Positions 13,468 through 26,198 of a stretch of DNA of 64,000 nucleotides are shown in pieces; the first letter of the stretch is position 1, and the number at the start of each line of letters is the position of its first letter. Source of the stretch: Alnus glutinosa (lineage: Eukaryota; Streptophyta; Magnoliopsida; Fagales; Betulaceae). The notes under the pieces were generated by a model. It saw only the letters and a program-made list of their open reading frames with translations, was not told where the DNA came from and did not search any database. Made by a program: the position numbers and the translations under genes. The DNA is taken from positions 48,253,654-48,317,653 of the forward strand of contig NC_084886.1 in assembly GCF_958979055.1 (NCBI RefSeq), read 5' to 3'.

Positions 13468-14211
13468 GCCTAGACTCCTAGTTATTATGACAAATATATA
13501 CCGGAAGATAGACTTTCTAATATTAGCTTTCTTAGCTTAACTCTGTGTAACTACTACTAAGTACTGACTAGATCTCTCTTTGTATTAAGCAAAGTGAAAA
13601 TAAAAGCTCCACTCTCTGTCTTTCTCAACATTGATGTCCACTCTTTTCCCTCACCCTGCTGGGCTAGATGACCATGACAATTACGCCTGGGGCTATTGCA
13701 AAATAAATTTTACAATATGTTTCTTCATATTCCAATCCTGTTTCTTCTTATTATTCTCTATTCTATTATTCTTAATGGAATTGGACTCGCTTCATGAGCA
13801 AAAAATACATGCAAGTGTAAAAGTCTTGGGTAGTGAAGGTCATAGCTGCAACTGCAAGTATTTGTTGAAGGAAGACAGCAGTCTCTTTCTCTTTTCTATT
13901 CTTTTTTTTTTTTTTTTTTTTTTTGGGGGGGTGAGTGGATAAAAGCATAGTCCTATATGTAAGTATATGCAAAAGGTAAAAAGTATATGAATTAATGGCA
14001 AGTTATGATTCTCAACACATTCAAGCCAAAAATATGACAAAAATATAAAAGAACCTTAAGAAATTTCTAGTTCTGAAAGAGGAAAAAAACATATGCTAAA
14101 AATTGGTAGTGAACTAATGCAAGTTTACACAACAAAGAAGTGGAGTTTCTCTTTTTTCTTTTTTACCCTATTACCCTCTGCCAGATCCTCACATCCAACT
14201 TTCTTTACGAA
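13468..14211. other. Convergent 3' intergenic region
   Basis: This region lies between the 3' ends of the USP-like gene (+) and the sugar-nucleotide transporter (-). It holds an AATAAA at 13599 on the plus strand and a T23-G7 homopolymer junction at 13902-13931. I see no gene. Confidence 0.55.
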
Positions 14212-17200
14212 TCAGACTTTATCATCTAATTTATCATTTACAAGTGGAAGCAGCTCCATCCGACTCCTCGGAGTCCGGGGTGTCCGAGGGGTTCCTGGCG
14301 GCAGCGGCTGTTGTGAGAGCATGTGCCGCACATATCCGTAGAATGTACATCCACCAAGTGTCACCGCACATCCAACAGCATTCAGAGCTGAAATTGGGTT
14401 TCGGAATATCAGCCATGAAATAAGGACAGCAAATGCAACCTGTACATAACAAACATGACAACATAAATAGAAAATTTTAAACAAGGCATAATGAACTAAA
14501 AATATAATTTGCATTATATGTACAACATCAACAATCCAGCCGATCAATGAATAGAGTATATGCAACAACAAAGTATACAACAGAATTCATTCAAGCATGG
14601 AGATGCAGCACGTGAGGGTGAGTAGATGAAGTTCTTAGTTGGAACCATTTAAAAAAAAATTCCAAGGATTCAAATAAATTAGGAATGTGTTGCGCATATA
14701 AGGGATATGGCATTCTTGACTAGTTTCACATTTAGATAAAAAAAAAAAAATAATAAAAAATAAAAAATAAAAAATTAACCAATAGGATTGAGACATCTGT
14801 CCATTAAACAAAGAGTATGTTTCTGGACTCAAAGAACCACTGGGTAGCAATGACAACGACATAATAATTGTGAGGAAGTACATTAGACAGTTCAAATTAT
14901 CTGAGACACTAAATTGATCTCACCTTAAGGTTTCCAGCAACGTTAAATGTGACAGCGGTTGTGGAATGAATCACATAAAAGATGGAGAAGTTAAGACAGA
15001 AGGCCATCACCCCAGAGCTGAGGATAATGATGAGGGACGAACAAACATTCTGGTGGGTTTGAAACCATTCCACGACCCCATTACCTTCGAGTAGAATTGC
15101 AGGTACTGCCAAGATCATGGTTGCAAAAGGCGCCATGTAGTACACCGTGTTTATGCTAAAGAGTCCAACCAAAAATAAAGGAATTAACAATTACATAATT
15201 TAGCATGAATCATGCACTTATAAAACAAGCAAGAAACTAACTCACAGATACACTCGCACACACAAACACCAGAGTACTTCAAAACTCAGTTTCAGACACT
15301 TAAACTAAAGCTTGTCGACTTGAGTAAGCAAGCAAGAGGAGAAGACCAATGATATTTCCACCCAAGTGGCCAGAATGGAGAACAGGAGTATAAAATAATA
15401 ATAATAATCTTTATGATCTACTTAATTGCAAAAATGACACAGAAAAGATCATAGAATTTAGAAATGTTGTAAAAGCTTGGTGTGGAGTGACAAACCCTCA
15501 ACCTTAATGATCGAACCAATAAGTTAGCCTAGGGCTACATCAATCCAGAATATGAGAACACTACTGATTACAAAGAGCAACCCCTAGCCCTATACAAATA
15601 CCTTTAAACATGCCAGGATCCAGTATGTTTTACAGGGAATTCATTCATCAATCAGCGAGTTTTTTCAAGGACAATTTTAAATTGCAAAGCATTGAAAAAA
15701 GAGAAGGGAAAGAAAAACTGAAGATTCCATCTTTATGTAAAGAAATCTAAATACACAGAACATCATTAGAATCCTTTATAAACCCATACTTGGTTGCTTT
15801 CTAAGCATCGAAATCATGGTTATTTTTTTTTTAAACAACACAATGAATGATGGACATGTAGTAGTCAGATATAAAAGTATTACACTGAGTTAACATGGGA
15901 GTCTACATACTATGGTAATTGAACTATCTTTGTGTCCATAGCATTTAAAAGCACAAAGCCAGCCATCACTGATGAGTGATGACTAATCAAATTCCAGAAA
16001 TGCTGCTATAGAGTACCCTAAAAAAAAGGAACTTTGTGGAAGATGAAAAAGAAATGAATCCTTGTAAAATATGAGACGGACAAGTTCCTAATGCCAAAAA
16101 AAAAAAAAAAAAAAACCACGTCCTCATAATTAACAAACAGCAAGAAAGAGAAGAACTAATTCATGCAATGGGAAATCCAAAATTGCCTCATGTTTTCACA
16201 TATAAATCCACCCTCATTATCAGTGCAGGTAGTATTAAAGAGAATGGCTAGGCAGTTAGGACACCACTCGCAAGGCATGACTCAGGCAAAGCCTAGATTA
16301 CATATCATACTCCTACTTTATCCATTAAATATCACATTTTCATTCACATACTGAGAAAGAATCAACAAGGCAAACTCTAATATTATTTTCTATGGTTATT
16401 TTCAAAGTTATTAATTACCGGTACTGCCCAAACTTCTCCAACATTTACCTGAAACTACTTTAGGCTGCCATGAACAGGAGGCCAGCAATAGGTGGTACAC
16501 TACATGGGGCCAGACTGAGTTTTGAACAGAGACACCAAAAAGACTCCAAATACTTTGCTCCATATTTAATGCACACGGAAACACCAACATTGATGCTATC
16601 ATTCTAAAGATATACAACTTCATAGTGCAGTGACATGATGAGACACACATCACATATCATGCATATTACAGTCTATGGTACTCAAAATAATAAATGAACA
16701 AAAACACTAATGAAACAGTGAAAAAAAACTTATGAAAAAAGTTGATGTGGAGAATGCGTCCATAAAAATCAAGAAAAAAAGCAAGGAAAGAAAAAAAATG
16801 ATGAAATATTAAAATAAGGAAAATCAAAAGGCACCAAGTACAAAGACACTACCTGTCAAACTTGTATCCATGCAACAAAGATTCTGCAAGGATAGTTTTT
16901 GTGGAAGTAGCAAGACAGCCGAATAAGGCAGCACAGAATCCAAACATATTAAAACTAAGCTCTGTAACCGATGTAAGAAGGATTCCTCCAACAATGGGTA
17001 CCAAAGAAGCCCAAATTCGCAAGTCAAAGTGTTTTCTCCAAACAAGCCACTGCAAAACAACTGTTCGAATTCATCTATATCAGATGCAGTTATAATACAA
17101 TTTAAAAAATCATTCTAAAAAGCAAGGACAGAGATATTGAATTATGTAATCCATAATTGAACCTGACCTGTAGTAGCAGGGGTGAATGACTTTATTGTTT

Positions 17201-20200
17201 GCATAAACGAAACTGGGATGTAACGTAAGCTCACATTTCCCAACACAATATTGATACAGAACACAAATGACATAGGAAATATTCTTCTCCAGCGATCTTC
17301 AGGATCAACCGTTATCAGTGGTTTCAGCTTTAGCACCTTAATCATAATGTATGCTCCAATGGCTGAGCAAATGAAATGAACACATGATACTGATAGAGGA
17401 AACTTAAAATCCAGTTTCTGTAAGAAAAAATTCAGATTCACATCAGCGATGGGGTTACCAAACAAACTTACAAAAATAGAAATGATAAAGCAAACCTTTC
17501 TCCAACTATTGTAGGTAGTTATAATTAAGGGGGGGAAATTAAATAATAAATAAGTAAATGAGGGAGAAATAAGTGATAATTGATGAATGGACATACAATT
17601 GTAACAACCTATTTTAAATACCGAATAAATGGTCACACCAGTGAGCGCATTATAGGTTTCATTAATTGATATTGTTAGAAATGTGTCAATATAGATCATA
17701 TTCATGAATTAAAAATATAGACATAATCCTACGCATGTTTGGGAGTATACTGATGATATGATTAGCAATTGAATTAATCGTCAATTCATCCATAACTGTT
17801 TGGTCAAAATAATAATTCATTAGTTTTGCTTGTTTGTTGCGGTACATGTCTTGTTTCAAAACTCATCCACATCTGTCAAACATATATTGCATTTTATACA
17901 AAAAAGAAAAAAGAAAAAAAAAGAAACACACGGTTTGATCTCATTTCTGATTTTATATAAAGTACTAAAGGAAAGGAATTACAAATAGCATTCTAGCCTA
18001 GATCCAAAATGAAGCAATTATTGAGCAATCACTCCCATCATCATATGTGCACCTTAATATGTTTGGAACTTAATAAGATAATTGGATTTGGATACTTTCG
18101 GTGTACTTAGGGGCGCCTTGCTCTTTTAATAAGACTTTATTTACTTATAAAAAAAACTTAATATGATAATTGGATTTGGACCTTATGGCCAAAACAAAGT
18201 CAAACTCTTCCATGTGATTCAAAAATAAGAACGTTTCATTGTCAGTTCTAAAGCCACATAAAACACATCATGTCGCCAAAAAGAATATAAGAATTCCACT
18301 TCTCCAAACGATTAAATTACTAAATCCACATCCCTGAGTCGAACTAGAATTTAGGTGTAAATAAACAAAGCCCAACAACAAACCTCATCACCACACGTTT
18401 ATGAAACATAAATAAACTTGCTGGATTGCCTTCAAATGAAAGAAGATACGCTCCTTGTTCCGCTATTTGGGTGTTCGTCTTATTTCTAGGAAACTCTCGG
18501 CATCCGACTGTGGAGTTTTGCTTGAAAAGGTTTCAGCTCGTATTAACTCTTGTTTGGTGAGGAAGCTCACTTTTTATGGTAGGCTTCAGCTGATCTCTTC
18601 TATCTTGTATAGTGTCCAGGTTTATTGGTCTTCTATTTTCATTTTACCTAAACAGATTATATCTCTGTTGGAACAAAAGATGAATTGTTTCCTTTGGAAT
18701 GGCTCGGATGCTGTTAAGGCCAAAGCAAAGGTGGGTTGGAATGTGGTATGTATTCCAAAAACGGAAGGTGGTTTGGGGTTAAAGAGGTTGCGTATTGTAA
18801 TAAGGCCTATATGCTTCATCATATCTGGAATCTCTATGTTAGGGCTGGTTCCTTGTGGGTGGCGTGGGTGCAAGCCCACTTGCTAAAAGGCAAGAGCTTT
18901 TGGCAAGTTAAAATTCCTCAAGTGTGTTCTTGGAGTTGGAGAAAACTCTTAAAGCTGCGTAATCTTGCCAAACAATTCATTTTGTTTAAAGTTGGTAATG
19001 GTGAGAATATTTTTCTATGGCTTGACTCTTGCCATCCGGATGGAATTCTTCATGACATATATGGGTATAGAGTCATTTATGATGCAGGTAGCCAGCTTGA
19101 AGGAAATGTATCTAGTGTTCTTGTTGATGGATGTTGGAGATGGCTGCCGGCTCCTCTGAGGAGCTTGTTAAAATTCAGAATGCTTGGCCAATGGTGGATA
19201 TTGGAGGTGTTGACTTTCCCACTTGGAATTTTTCTAAGAAGGGTGTGTATAATTGTGCTGCTTCTTTGGAGCTTATACGGCATAAACAGCAGATTGTTGG
19301 ATGGTGGAGCTTGGTTTGGTTCTCCATGGCAATTCCTCGACAGGCTTTTATTTTGTGGTTAGCTGCTCGGGATAGCCTTTCTACTGGGATTAGATTGCTC
19401 AGTTGGGGGTTTGGAGGTAATGTCCTTTGTGTTTTTTGGTGTGGTTGTATTGAGTATATATACCATTTGTTCTTTGCCTGTAGTTTTTGTAAGAGACTCT
19501 AGCTGGCTGCTATTCGTCTGTGCTTGATAGCAGATCCTCCTTGGTAATGGGATGATATTATTACTAGAATTAATCAGGTAAGTGCTTGAGAGATGTGTTA
19601 TGTAAATTGTTCTTAAGTGCCTCCGTTTATAACTTGTGGAAGGAGAGGAATAGCATACGATATGGTAACCAGATGCAAACTGAAGAACAAATTCTCAAAG
19701 AGAATAAAATTGGAGGTTAGGAAAAGAATCATGTCTGGATGCTTTATAAGGAGTAAGATTAATGAAGATCTTTGTAGGAGCTGGGGGCTTCTAGCTAATG
19801 TGTTTGGAGTAGGTGAGATTGTTTGTTGAAGGAGGGGTTTTGGCTGTTTCTTTTATTACAATGATTGGTTAGTGAAGATGTTTGGCTTGCATAGGTTCTT
19901 ATAGGAGTTCAGTAGAGAAAGTATAGAATAGATACTATGCTGTTTTAGTTTGTGTTCAGGAAATAGCTGTTTTCCTGGAGTTTTGGGTGTATAACCGAAT
20001 TGCATTGTAATACTTTGCTGATATATGATAGATTTACTCATTCATTCAAAAAAAAAAAAAACATAACCTCTTTCTAATCAAAAAAGAAACCCTTAACCAC
20101 AGTGTTGACAAACATAGAAAGGAAAAGCAGACATGGCCTGCCATTCAGCAAATTTGCCTGAGCCCAAATTGGGTCATTATAATATAAGGTTCTCCCCCAT

Positions 20201-21686
20201 CAAAACCTATTCAGATCCTCTGCAAGTTGCTCTGGACAACTTTTGGAGATACCTTAGAAAGAAAAAATTAGACTGAGAAAAGGTCTCAAAGGAGTGCAAC
20301 AATAAAATACAATTCATAACTACACCCACCGTCTTCAACAGCCTTAGACTAAGATTATAATCATGTTCTACTACTATGACAACGGGTCCAAAAACCACTT
20401 CAGAATTGGGATGTCAAAAGTTTCTAAGCTGCAGAATAAGCTGAAGTAAATGAAAAAAGGCCCTTTCAACGATTACATTTCATTTCATCTTTAAAAGGGG
20501 CTCTTTACGCTTTTAATAAAACTCTTTATTGCTTATCAAAAAAAAAAAAAGTCACAGAGTGAGCAATTGAACCTATCAAGTTATCAGAAACGAGAATACA
20601 ACGCTAATCTATTGCTCCGAAATATACAGTGCCTTATCTCTCCAAGATCTAAAATTTACCAATATTGAATAAGACTGTTAGTGGTAAAGAATTTAGAGAC
20701 ATGATAAATGAATAGGCAGAAACTTCGTAATCAAATTTTTGAGGGCTACATAACACCATCCATCTTCGCATGACATGTGCAATGGGAAATCAAGTTAGAA
20801 TTGTTGTGAAAATTGCTAGAAATTTCAGAACTTTCAACTATGAAGGAAAAATGTAAAGTGCAACGCTGATATCTTAAGCAGGTCATCTCTCTAGTCATTT
20901 TCTTCTTCTCTCGTGACTTTGCCCCACTAATGACGTACTGGTGGGTGAACATAAATACTTTATATATAGTCACTTAATACATAATTTGATATCCATAGAT
21001 CTGTTCACATATCTGTTCAAATTCATAGATCTGTTCTCCTACTTCACCCACACACGGAGCCAGGAAGCTCAAACGAAACAAAATTGACAGCCTTGCCATT
21101 AGCTGTCTTGTTCACCAAACCAAAGGGTAAGTAATCTGTTGTCGTGCAAAGAAGCTAGATGCCGCCAACAAGAACAACATAAAAATGATGATGAAGACAA
21201 CAACAATTCAAGCAGCTTTTTCCACCCTCCTTAAGAGATTCTAACGTGTTAAGAAACAGTGTATCAGCGGGTAATCTGTCTTTGAAAACCCCAATACATG
21301 TATTATGACTCCATATACTTTCATAATTTAACCATCTTTAGCGACTGCCCGCATAGAAAATTCTAAGAAAGCAAACACAGTAGTTCTGCCCACCGAAACA
21401 AACAACAATTTCACAAACACAAACGCATCTAAAACAAAAACAAAATGAAAAGAACAAAATATTCCCAAATATCCATATACGAAAACATAATTCACAGCAT
21501 GAACATGAACAAGCAAAACCCAATTGAGAGAAATGGGCAAGGACTAAGGAGCAAAATTGAGGAAAGGGAAGAGACCTGGAAGATCCACTTGTTCATGATG
21601 ATAACAGTGACGTTGAAACCCCACCATTGGAGAATTGCGAGCAGAGATCTAATCACGCCCCAGTTCCACAGCTTAGTCTCCTCCAT
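14212..21686 (-). CDS. UDP-GALT1: UDP-galactose (nucleotide-sugar) transporter, NST/TPT family
   Basis: Five exons in transcript order, 21686-21576, 17417-17168, 17060-16853, 15155-14924 and 14439-14212, give 342 residues in one frame. The protein starts MEETKLWNWG; an in-frame ATG one codon upstream is also possible. It has about ten hydrophobic helices typical of the drug/metabolite transporter superfamily. Recognisable blocks are LQWWGFNVTVIIMNKW, FPLSVSCVHFICSAIGAY, RRIFPMSFVFCINIVLGN, VSLRYIPVSFMQTIKSFTPA, SFNMFGFCAALFGCLATS, STTAVTFNVAGNLK and WLIFRNPIS. It ends in a PGTPRTPRTPRSRMELLP tail. This closely matches Arabidopsis UDP-GALT1 (AT1G77610), a Golgi UDP-galactose antiporter feeding cell-wall and glycoprotein galactosylation. 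Intron 1 (17418-21575) carries LINE fragments. Substrate assignment rests on the family, not on visible residues. Confidence 0.93.
18068..18180 (+). mobile_element. 63-bp truncated LINE tail with 25-bp target duplication
   Basis: The inserted piece is 18093-18155 and contains GTACTTAGGGGCGCCTTG and ATTTACTTATAAAAAAA, the LINE 3' terminus seen repeatedly in this window. It is bounded by direct repeats 18068-18092 and 18156-18180 (ACTTAATAAGATAATTGG..., 24 of 25 identical). The arrangement is that of target-primed reverse transcription with extreme 5' truncation. It lies in intron 1 of the transporter gene, antisense to it. Confidence 0.85.
18442..20060 (+). mobile_element. 5'-truncated LINE with zf-RVT region
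   Basis: The element starts abruptly in the LINE ORF2 region after the reverse-transcriptase core (LFRYLGVRLISRKLSASDCG, then FLWNGSDA and PKTEGGLGL). It continues through the zf-RVT domain (VWFSMAIPRQAFILWLAARD, CVFWCGCIEYIYHLFFAC) and NLWKERNSIRYG, and ends with an A13 tract at about 20047-20060. Three overlapping frames, 18455-18886, 18736-19362 and 19131-19502, carry successive parts, so at least two frameshifts have broken it. It lies inside intron 1 of UDP-GALT1 in antisense orientation. No clear target duplication was found. Confidence 0.85.
20494..20549 (+). mobile_element. Short LINE 3' tail
   Basis: The stretch GGGGCTCTTTACGCTTTTAA, then TAAAACTCTTTATTGCTTATC and an A12 run, matches the recurrent LINE terminus. 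I could not see a target duplication. It lies in UDP-GALT1 intron 1. Confidence 0.6.
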
Positions 21687-21903
21687 CATTGTCTCCCTCT
21701 CTCTGGACACTCAGATCACCAGAGAAATTCCCAAAGCCCAAAGCCCCCCTTTAGCCCCCAGAGCACAGCTTGGGCCAATCAGAGAGAGAGAGAGAGAGAG
21801 AATTGAGCAATTGGGTCTCAATGAAGTCTAAAAATGTGAGGAAGGGTGTAACGGTGGCGGTAGCTCTTGTAGTCCCATGTGAGATTCGCGTGTGTATGTG
21901 TTG

Positions 21904-21941
<38 letters not shown>

Positions 21942-22180
21942 GTTGAAAATTCTATAAACGTTTCTCTTTGCTCTTTCGCTCGCTTGCCCAGTCTTTCACG
22001 CCATGGAAATTATTACTCCATTGCCCCCGTGCGTCCTTTTTGTATGAAGCGGACCCACCATATGTCTCTCACCGTAGGTTGGGGATGGGGGGGCCCATTT
22101 AGGAGGAGGTCAAAGGTTTTGGGGGCAGAACATCGCAACCGCTCAATGAATATGCGTAAAGAGGAAGGTCTGGTTTGACC
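21687..22180 (-). promoter_or_regulatory. 5' flank of UDP-GALT1 with GA/CT tracts
   Basis: Upstream of the minus-strand start there is a GA tract at about 21781-21801 and a CT tract at 21909-21935. In mRNA sense these are CT and GA repeats in the likely 5' UTR or core promoter. No TATA box was assigned. Confidence 0.4.
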
Positions 22181-22481
22181 TTAATTTTCAACCTCTTTGA
22201 TGGCTCCGAGACTGGAATTCAACTTTTGATTAATCGCGTGTGGGACACTTGGACTTTGTCTCTCTCGCTCATCAGGCATCATCAATGAGAGAGAGAGAGG
22301 CATTCTGAATGGATCTGATCCTGCGGTCACGGCTTATTCATGTATCAGAGTGGAGGTTTATGGGCCTTTAGAAGTGATTAATTAACGTACATTGAAATGA
22401 CCGAAACGGTAATAATCATCATTAAATTCTCATCTTCCCCAACGAATCCCGGCACAATCTTAGGGGAATGAAATTTATGTG

Positions 22482-22483
<2 letters not shown>

Positions 22484-22534
<51 letters not shown>
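22484..22534. repeat. 51-base T homopolymer
   Basis: Uninterrupted T run. It is either the poly(A) tail of a minus-strand retrotransposed sequence whose body is no longer recognisable, or a simple-repeat expansion. The length may be an assembly artefact. Confidence 0.85.
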
Positions 22535-22537
<3 letters not shown>

Positions 22538-22674
22538 ATAAACCTATATTTTAGATTTTGTTTCACCATATCTGACAAAGTAAAAGCATAGTTTAAAATT
22601 ATTTAAAAACTCTGAAAAGGTAATAATATATTTTCATGTAGTCGGTAAAGATAAATGTTTTATTGTATTCTATT

Positions 22675-23170
22675 ATCATTTTTCAATTTTCCTATTTTAA
22701 AAATCAATTATTAGATATGTAATATTTACACGCGAATCTTCTACGGGTCCTATAGATTCAATAGTTGATTTTTAAAATGGAAGAATATGAGAAATAAACC
22801 TGATACACATACATCTTTTGTACATTTCGTGTAAATCTCTTTTTAAAATTAATAATTTGATCTGTAGAACCTACATGTAGGTCCTATAAGTTTAATTATT
22901 AATTTAAAAAATAAATGTACAAAATATATAAAAAGATAATTTCTACCAAATATACTAAATAGAGATATGATATTTTTACACATTTTGTACATCTCTTTTT
23001 TAAATCAATCATCGAATGTGAATGACTTACATGTAGTTCTTACAGATTTAGTTGTTGATTTTTTTAAAAAAAATGTACACAAAATGTGTAAAAGGTATAT
23101 GTGTATCAGGTCTTCTTTTCTCATTATTTCATTTTGAAAATCAACTATTAAATCTGTAAAACCGATAGAT
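22675..23170. mobile_element. Nested foldback (MITE-like) inverted repeats
   Basis: An outer inverted pair joins about 22735-22812 with 23095-23170; the match runs CCTGATACACATAC (22799) to GTATATGTGTATCAGG (23095) and on through AATAGTTGATTTT against AAAATCAACTATT. Inside it are two smaller hairpins, one centred on ACCTACATGTAGGT (about 22870) and one on CTTACATGTAG (about 23030). Both have arms of the form TTTTGTACAT...ATGTACAAAA. A partial third lies on the left at 22680-22790. There is no coding capacity. Nested insertion or tandem rearrangement of one foldback family is the simplest reading. Confidence 0.65.
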
Positions 23171-23726
23171 TAACATGTATTTATGTAAAAACAAGTAGCT
23201 ATTGATTGTTTTTAAAAATAAAAAATAATTGCTCTTGATCGGACTCTCTGCGATCTACGGTCTAAACCAATATATAATATAGGATTCAGTGTTCCAAATG
23301 TTCTAATTTTATTTTTTATTTTTTTTGTTTATCTCCGTGGATTGAAGTCAGTTTAGCAAGAAAAAATCATTTAATAATTACACCACCATAATTATATTAT
23401 GTTAACGTGACATAAGTTAGTAGCCCTTAATTTTTTATTTTTTATTCTTTTTTATTTTGTATTTTTTTAAACAAAAGATAGATAAAAGGCTATAACTCAT
23501 GCCACATCATCGTAATAAACAAAGATGCGATTGTGGTGCGGTGGGAAGAAAGATTTATCTTTATGATTATAGGATATGACTAATACATATTTATAATTTA
23601 TTATAATGTGACTGGCCAAATATAATTAGACTATTATAGCATGTACTATTTTTTTTATAATTAAAAAAAGAAGAGAAAAAAAGAGGACTTTCGAGTGAGT
23701 GGTTTGGTTGACTCTAAAAACACTTT

Positions 23727-23762
<36 letters not shown>

Positions 23763-24370
23763 TATAGATTAAAAACACTTCTATGGGTTGTGAAGTAATA
23801 AGAGAAAGTGAGGCAGCAAGTGAGCAGGTTGCTTTCAGCACCAGTTTCAAGATTTTAAAATCAATTTTGTGGTCTCGTACGAAATGTTTGGTCTTTTTCC
23901 ATAGACTTTTTGATGGGTATTTATCTATTTATTATTATTTAGTTAAAGGAGGACATTACAAATTCAATATTAGATTGGTAAGGTATATTAACTAAATTAA
24001 AATATTGGGGGAGACATTGCATATTATATAGTAAATTGAGGGGATAAGTGTAATTTTTTGTAATTAAATTATTGATCCATAATATGTAAAGAAACAAATA
24101 ATGTGCGATTTACCTTTTTTCCTCGGACCATCACTTATTTATAATGGCCTTGGCCCCATGAAAATACCACTTCTCACATCCAGTTTTCTTCAACTACCAT
24201 TTTCTTAAAAAAAAAAAAAAAACCCGGCACAGGCCAAAAATTAACGGAGGTCAAAATCGTTAATTAGATGGAATATGCATTTTAAATGTGAAATGACGGA
24301 ATACCCTCGAATTAAAAAAAAATAAAGCTTTTTTTTTTAAATGAATAATTAAATTATAGGTTGTCGTCAA
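23171..24370. other. AT-rich intergenic DNA
   Basis: No gene or RNA is seen. It includes an ATT microsatellite at 23736-23763 and A/T homopolymers near 24208 and 24318. Confidence 0.5.
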
Positions 24371-24372
24371 AC

Positions 24373-24447
24373 CACTCCAAGAAAGTGTTTGGGTGTGACC
24401 GAGCCATACTCAGGGCACACCCTCGGTCACACCCTGGATTTGGAGTG
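24373..24447. repeat. Small hairpin inverted repeat
   Basis: GGGTGTGACCGAG at 24391-24403 is the exact inverse of CTCGGTCACACCC at 24422-24434, an 18-base gap. An outer pair CACTCCA (24373) and TGGAGTG (24441) extends it. It could be the end of a MITE or a small-RNA-forming hairpin; no function can be assigned. Confidence 0.65.
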
Positions 24448-25766
24448 ACCCACAGATTGGTCTTAGGTCCTTTTTGTTCTTTTTTTTATTTTTCAAAAAA
24501 AAAAAAAAAAAACTATTGATAGACTTGGGATATGTCAACAACATAACATTATTATATTTAACTTGATAAGCATATGAGATTCAACTACCGACCAGGTGGA
24601 ACCCTTCCTATGTCATCAATCTAATTTCTAAAGCAATAAAATGGGTTTTCTTCCGACCCAATAATACAGTATGCAATTTGAAAATCATGTCCCTTATTAG
24701 ACGGACGGACTATCTGGTTCCACTCCCTAGTCCATTATTAATTGTTTTTTACATGTAAAAGAAAGAAAATTAGGCGCCCATTAGCCCAAGTAAAAGCAAA
24801 TTAGGCACCCATTGAAATGGCAATGGGCTTCAACCTTCAATTGTCAACTAGCAGCCCAGCACCCCCGCTATCATCGCTCTACCCGTTTCCATGTTAACAA
24901 ACGCGTCGCGAACAAAAGAAATGTCACGTGAAAAATCTCAAAATTCGCAATTTTTATTTTATTTTATTTTTTTTATGGGTAGTATTCTAAAATACTAGAC
25001 GGCCTAAAAGCAAGAGGGGGTTGGCACTAACTGGTGCCTACAAGGAGGCAAAGACCCAATTAAAAGTCGATTACTTAAGAGTCACAAACACCCTTAAAGG
25101 AGTTGACTTTAGATTTAACTTAAAACAAAGTTTCTTCAAAAATGGACCCAAAAATTAAGTTTTTCATTGAAAACAATATAACATTTCTCTTACATCGAAT
25201 AGCATACACGGTAGTAACTACCATAATTCTCAATATACTTGAGATTAAAAAAAAAAATTATTTTTAATGTAGGAGGCAATCCACCGAATAAACTATTCTC
25301 AATTCTTATGAGCTCGGCGAATATTTCATCTATGCTAAAGATTAGACGAAATACTTTAAAAATGGCAAAAAAAAAAAAGAGAAAAGAAAAAAATAACACT
25401 TTAACATTGCGCATCTCTTTCACGTGGTGTGCCATATTGGTGTTAATAGCATATGGAATCATGTATACCCACTGATTAACTTTGAAATTTCCCTTACATA
25501 ATAAGGACAAGGTTGAACATAAAAGTGGAAGATGACCAAACATCACAATCTGGTGGATAGCATCTTGAAATTGGAAACGAAAGCAACTTGTTCATTTGCC
25601 CTAATCTTTCTGTCCTATTCAAATCATTCTCAGTTGGAGAACTTGGCTGATTTCCATTCATTTTCTAGGTGCAAATCAGTAAAATGAAAAAGTGGACCAT
25701 AAATGAATTAGTTTGATGGGAATGGGATAGCTAAAGACAGTTTTCCTTCAAGCATGAGGAATATAT

Positions 25767-25838
<72 letters not shown>

Positions 25839-26198
25839 CAATTTATTGAGTTATTTAGAATACGTAATTTTTACATGTATTTTTACTTTCCGTGGTCTAG
25901 AATAGATAGATATAAACTTAATAAATTTTTAAAAAGGCTGCGAATCTAACAGATCTTCTTGAAGAAAGGTATTGGGCTTTGTTTATATCAATCATGGATC
26001 TACTGCATAGTTCATTAGCCCAAGCTCGGGAAAAAAAGTGAGTTAGCCCAAGATAGATTGGGCCCAAAGCAACATACATTTTTCTTTTTAATTTAATTGG
26101 ATCTTCTTTAGCAGCTCGGGTCATGTTTGGGTTAACAGACACTCACAAGTAACAATCGAACCAATCGAACACCGGTCGCGTTCACTACACGCGCTGCC
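24448..26198. other. Intergenic region upstream of Rab escort gene
   Basis: No gene is seen. It includes an AC/AT microsatellite at 25761-25835 and an A tract near 24499-24512. The last few hundred bases before 26199 should hold the Rab escort promoter, but I recognise no clear element. Confidence 0.5.
25761..25835. repeat. (AC)n(AT)n microsatellite
   Basis: A short AC run is followed by about 30 AT repeats. Such tracts are length-polymorphic and prone to assembly error. Confidence 0.9.

Noticed and set aside
17142..17705. 187-codon single frame as a separate transporter gene
   Set aside because: Only 17168-17417 is coding; the rest is intron read-through of UDP-GALT1.
22378..22578. Frame encoding a run of lysines
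   Set aside because: It is the translation of the T51 homopolymer.
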